Shown piece by piece: positions 61,496 to 64,000 of a DNA stretch of 64,000 nt. Numbering within the stretch: position 1 is the stretch's first letter; every line of letters begins with the position of its first letter. The notes under the pieces are model-generated. The model worked only from the letters and a program-made list of their open reading frames with translations. It was not told where the DNA came from and did no database searches. The position numbers and the translations under genes are program-made. The stretch is taken from assembly GCF_014696135.1 (NCBI RefSeq), contig NZ_JACJPP010000007.1, positions 372,001 through 436,000 of the forward strand. The letters run 5' to 3'. The DNA comes from Nodosilinea sp. FACHB-141. Lineage in GTDB: Bacteria; Cyanobacteriota; Cyanobacteriia; Phormidesmidales; Phormidesmidaceae.

Positions 61496-62155
61496 ATGGT
61501 CACCCTTGAGCTACGCCAAATTGAGGTACCTCTGGGCAAGAGCCTAGTGCTACGCGACGTGAGCTGGGCCGAGTTTGAAGCCATTTTGGCCGAGCTAGGG
61601 AACCACCGCAGCACCCGCATCGCCTACGACAATGGATTTTTAGAGATTATGGCCCCTCTGCCAGAGCATGAATACTTTAAAGAGACCCTTGGCGACGCGG
61701 TCAAAGACATGGCCGAAGAACTCACTATAGAATTTGCAAGCTATGGCTCAGCAACTTGGCGGCGTAAGGCCAAGCAGGCCGGCATAGAACCCGATAATTG
61801 CTTTTACTTCCAAAACGAGACGCTGGTGCGCGGCAAGCTGGACTTTGATTTAGATCGCGACCCACCCCCCGATCTCGCCCTTGAAATCGATCTCACCAGC
61901 AAATCCCTCGATCGCTTCCCGATCTATGCCCGCCTAGGTATACCGGAAATTTGGTGCTACGACAGCGGTGTGCTGACAATTCATCTGCTGGAAGGCGATC
62001 GCTACGGGGCATCAGAACAAAGCCAAGTGTTTCCCACTCTGGATATTCGCGCCCTGCCTCAACTGATTGAATCGCAGCGATCGGCAGGGCGGCTGGCACT
62101 GCGACGAGCCGTAAGGAACTGGGTAAAAGAACAATCGCAGAGTGCACAGAGCTAA
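61496..62155 (+). CDS. Uma2 family endonuclease-like protein
   Basis: 219 residues from the ATG at 61496; an ATG at 61457 adds 13. The PD-(D/E)xK core of Uma2 is visible: LVRGKLDFDLDRDPPPDLAL with the metal-binding PDLALEIDLTSKSLD, then FPIYARLGIPEIWCYDSGVL. Uma2 proteins are abundant in cyanobacteria and of uncertain function, possibly restriction-like or mobile. It is convergent with the pentapeptide-repeat gene with a 4-nt overlap. Confidence 0.85.
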   Translation: MVTLELRQIEVPLGKSLVLRDVSWAEFEAILAELGNHRSTRIAYDNGFLEIMAPLPEHEYFKETLGDAVKDMAEELTIEFASYGSATWRRKAKQAGIEPDNCFYFQNETLVRGKLDFDLDRDPPPDLALEIDLTSKSLDRFPIYARLGIPEIWCYDSGVLTIHLLEGDRYGASEQSQVFPTLDIRALPQLIESQRSAGRLALRRAVRNWVKEQSQSAQS

Positions 62156-63675
62156 GGCTGCATGACCTCTCTGGTCAGGCCAATTCTCTCGCCAAGTTCA
62201 AACACGTTTTCGGTGAACTCGTTGACGTTACCAGAAAATGTAGCGGCTCCCCCGACAAGAGTGGCGGCTGCTGTCCCTGCCGCCATCAACCGCTGCAGCC
62301 GTTTGCCAATGCGCTTTGGTTCTTGCTTCTCTGGCTTGCTGAGGTCACTTTCTAGATCATCCAGTTCCATTAGAACATCTGCTTTTTGTTCTTCTGGAAA
62401 TGCTTCAGATAATTGACGGAGAGATGTTAGCAGACGAACAACATCATCAGCGTTTTGACCATAGTTGTTGATGATTCCGCCGACATTATTACCTTGAACT
62501 TGAATGGTTTCGGCAAACCCGCCCGCAAACTGAGCGCCGCGCATGTCATACTTAGGAGCTTTTTGCTCATTAGCCATTGTTTCTACAACCTTTGATAGTC
62601 GAGTTCGTTCTTGTCGCTCAAAGCTAAGAAAATCTCTGATGTCTCCTAAGTGGGCTCCTTGCAATCGGAGCTTTTGCTCATACTGAGCTTCGAGGGCAGC
62701 GAGTTGATAGGCATAGCGCTGCTTTATTTCTGTTTCAATAGCCGCTCTGTCGGCCTCAGCGCTAACCTCTAATCGAACAACAAAGGCACTTCCCTTGCTC
62801 TCCATACCTTGAATGGAGATGTCTTCGTCGGGGCAACTGGTTCTCAAGTCTTGGAAGGATTGGAAAAAGGCTTGCCAGTCAATGCCCTCGGTGAGAGTGA
62901 TGTCGATGGTTTCTAGCGCACTGGCGATAATCTGAAATCGCTGAGTAAATTCGCCTGAGGCAAACGTGCTCTCTGGGGCTATGGGAAGACGACTAGAGAA
63001 TTGCCCAGTTTGCTGGTCATAGGTGCGAAAAATGTAATCGCATTTGACATCCTCAAGGACGGTTGAGCTACCAATCTGCCAGTCGGCTATACAGGCTCCT
63101 GTGAGTCTTGTTTGGGTGAGATTGGCGTGAAGAATCTGAGATGCATTGAGGTTGGCGTTGCTGAGGTCGGCATTGCTTAAATTGGCGTTGCTGAGGTCGG
63201 CGTTGCTGAGGTTGGCATGGCTGAGGTTGGCGTTAATTAAGTAGGCTTTGCTGAGGCTAGCTTTGCTAAGGTTGGCATGGCTGAGGTCGGCGTAGCTGAG
63301 GTCGACGTTGCTCAGGATGGCGTTGCTGAAATTGGCCTCGTTGAGAGCGGCGTAGCTGAGGGCGGCATCATTGAGATTGGTGTTATTGAGATCGGCACTG
63401 CTGAGGCTAGTGTTGCTGAGGTTGGCGTTGCTAAGGTTGGCATGGCCGAGATTAGCGTTGCTAAGGTTGGCGTTGCTAAGGTTGGCGTTACTGAGGTTGG
63501 TGTTACTGAGGTTGGTGTTGCTGAAGTAGGCGTTGCTAAGGTCGGCACCGCTGAGGTCGGCACCGCTGAGGTCGTCGAACCAGAGGGATATTTCAATTCT
63601 GGGATTTTGCTGTCTCCAGGCATTCCAGACCTCGCTCCCTTGCTTGAGCAAAGTAACTTGGTTTTCATTTGCCAT
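62152..63675 (-). CDS. Pentapeptide-repeat protein with a C-terminal helical/effector-like region
   Basis: 507 residues. Residues ~34-185 are about 30 pentapeptide repeats of the A(D/N)LSx kind (DLSGADLSGADLSNAYFSNT, NLSNANLSNANLSNAN), which fold as a right-handed beta-helix. A central region (about 195-345) includes LETIDITLTEGIDWQAFFQS and a long coiled-coil. A glycine-rich VQGNNVGGIINNYGQ element near 400 precedes a C-terminal helical region with a hydrophobic patch (LMAAGTAAATLVGGAATFSG). The C-terminal layout recalls effector-associated regions in cyanobacterial proteins. Function unknown. The repeats show at DNA level as 15-nt units. Confidence 0.83.
   Translation of the reverse strand: MANENQVTLLKQGSEVWNAWRQQNPRIEISLWFDDLSGADLSGADLSNAYFSNTNLSNTNLSNANLSNANLSNANLGHANLSNANLSNTSLSSADLNNTNLNDAALSYAALNEANFSNAILSNVDLSYADLSHANLSKASLSKAYLINANLSHANLSNADLSNANLSNADLSNANLNASQILHANLTQTRLTGACIADWQIGSSTVLEDVKCDYIFRTYDQQTGQFSSRLPIAPESTFASGEFTQRFQIIASALETIDITLTEGIDWQAFFQSFQDLRTSCPDEDISIQGMESKGSAFVVRLEVSAEADRAAIETEIKQRYAYQLAALEAQYEQKLRLQGAHLGDIRDFLSFERQERTRLSKVVETMANEQKAPKYDMRGAQFAGGFAETIQVQGNNVGGIINNYGQNADDVVRLLTSLRQLSEAFPEEQKADVLMELDDLESDLSKPEKQEPKRIGKRLQRLMAAGTAAATLVGGAATFSGNVNEFTENVFELGERIGLTREVMQP
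63140..63578 (-). repeat. 15-nt tandem repeats encoding the pentapeptide solenoid
   Basis: GTTGGCGTTGCTGAG-type 15-nt units (plus strand) recur with small changes. They encode LSNAN/LSNAD on the minus strand and translate in the opposite frame to a long V-A-E-V-G-rich ORF, which is an artefact. Copy number can change by slippage. Confidence 0.85.
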
Positions 63676-63962
63676 TGCCGTTGAGCCTGCATCTTCTCAC
63701 CCTAGACTAGGCGTTTCGCCGATCGGTTCCCTATCCTTGCTGGCCCTTTGGCGAAATTGTTGGAGGAGATAGCGGCAACCGGGAAGCAAAATATTGACCG
63801 CGACTATTGCTATGAGCGATCGCAACTCGAAGCCCGTGGCCCTGCCAAATTATAATAAGATGCCAACGCTGGTAGAAGAACTGCAGGAAGCAGCGGCCTT
63901 TGACGGTGAAGCGCGATCGCTGCAACATTATTGGCCGCATTAGCCTACGACCAGCGCTAAGG
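63676..63962. other. Intergenic region before the right edge
   Basis: 287 nt. A 43-codon plus-strand frame (63812-63943, MPTLVEELQEAAAFDGEA near its end) contains a HIP1-type site and is weak. No other feature. Confidence 0.3.
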
Positions 63963-64000
63963 TTACTTGATCACGGCACAGGCAATGCGCCCGCCCGAAC
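63963..64000 (-). CDS. sodC: Cu/Zn superoxide dismutase (partial, C-terminus only)
   Basis: On the minus strand the last codons before TAA at 63963 read SGGRIACAVIK, the characteristic C-terminus of Cu/Zn superoxide dismutase (compare GGGARxACGVI). The rest of the gene lies to the right of the window. The enzyme dismutates superoxide outside the cytoplasm in bacteria. Confidence 0.65.
   Translation of the reverse strand, partial: SGGRIACAVIK

Noticed and set aside
63277-63684. 135-codon plus-strand frame rich in V-A-E-V-G
   Set aside because: It is the complement of the pentapeptide repeats; its periodicity is imposed by the 15-nt DNA units of the true gene.
63812-63943. 43-codon plus-strand frame near the right edge
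   Set aside because: Very short, contains a HIP1-type site, and no supporting signals.

Overview
The window comes from a cyanobacterium. The palindrome GCGATCGC (HIP1) recurs throughout both strands and base composition is moderately GC-rich. The gene content fits: an acyl-lipid desaturase, a FurB/Zur-type regulator, a CHAT-TPR protein, an NblB-like HEAT protein, a Uma2-family protein, and a tmRNA with a cyanobacterial-style tag. A filamentous Leptolyngbya-like lineage is my inference and is not proven by any single gene. The window is ordinary chromosome: no prophage, CRISPR array, rRNA operon or intact insertion sequence was seen.

Left part (1-12,000). A FecR-domain lipoprotein is cut by the left edge, followed by a TPR membrane protein and TlyA. 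Next is a redox/electrophile-defence neighbourhood: a TetR repressor, CysH, a Nu-like glutathione S-transferase, an SDR, a glutathionyl-hydroquinone reductase and a DODA-type extradiol dioxygenase. Three copies of one operator-like palindrome (TATACAGACC-type) lie at the TetR start and across a near-consensus cysH promoter. After these come an ACT protein, a GT4 glycosyltransferase, an RsbRD-type histidine kinase and MalQ.

Middle (12,000-40,800). A 1190-residue trehalose synthase-maltokinase fusion sits next to MalQ, forming an alpha-glucan/trehalose block. It is followed by a MocR regulator, a DUF218 protein and a PhzF-GNAT pair. An unusual regulator joins a TetR head to a tail resembling a dead tyrosine recombinase; it is divergent from a DesC-type desaturase with a clear inverted repeat between them. 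purS/purQ lie divergent from Zur. Further on are enolase, an S9 peptidase divergent from a CHAT-TPR protein, a methylglyoxal synthase-like/lipid kinase fusion, and tmRNA.

Right part (40,800-64,000). rplU-rpmA, an SGNH hydrolase, a DUF4268 protein with an apparently inactivated nuclease half, a SEC-C protein, an acyltransferase, tRNA-Thr and tRNA-Tyr, an RsbW-like ATPase, HEAT and CBS proteins and an M42 peptidase come first. Then follow a PLD-like protein with an EF-hand-like loop, a gluconokinase-chorismate mutase pair, RsgA, an amine-oxidase-type flavoprotein with a decaying partial copy beside it, TspO, a Uma2 protein and a pentapeptide-repeat protein. The C-terminus of a Cu/Zn superoxide dismutase lies at the right edge. 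Several families of short dispersed palindromes punctuate the intergenic DNA.
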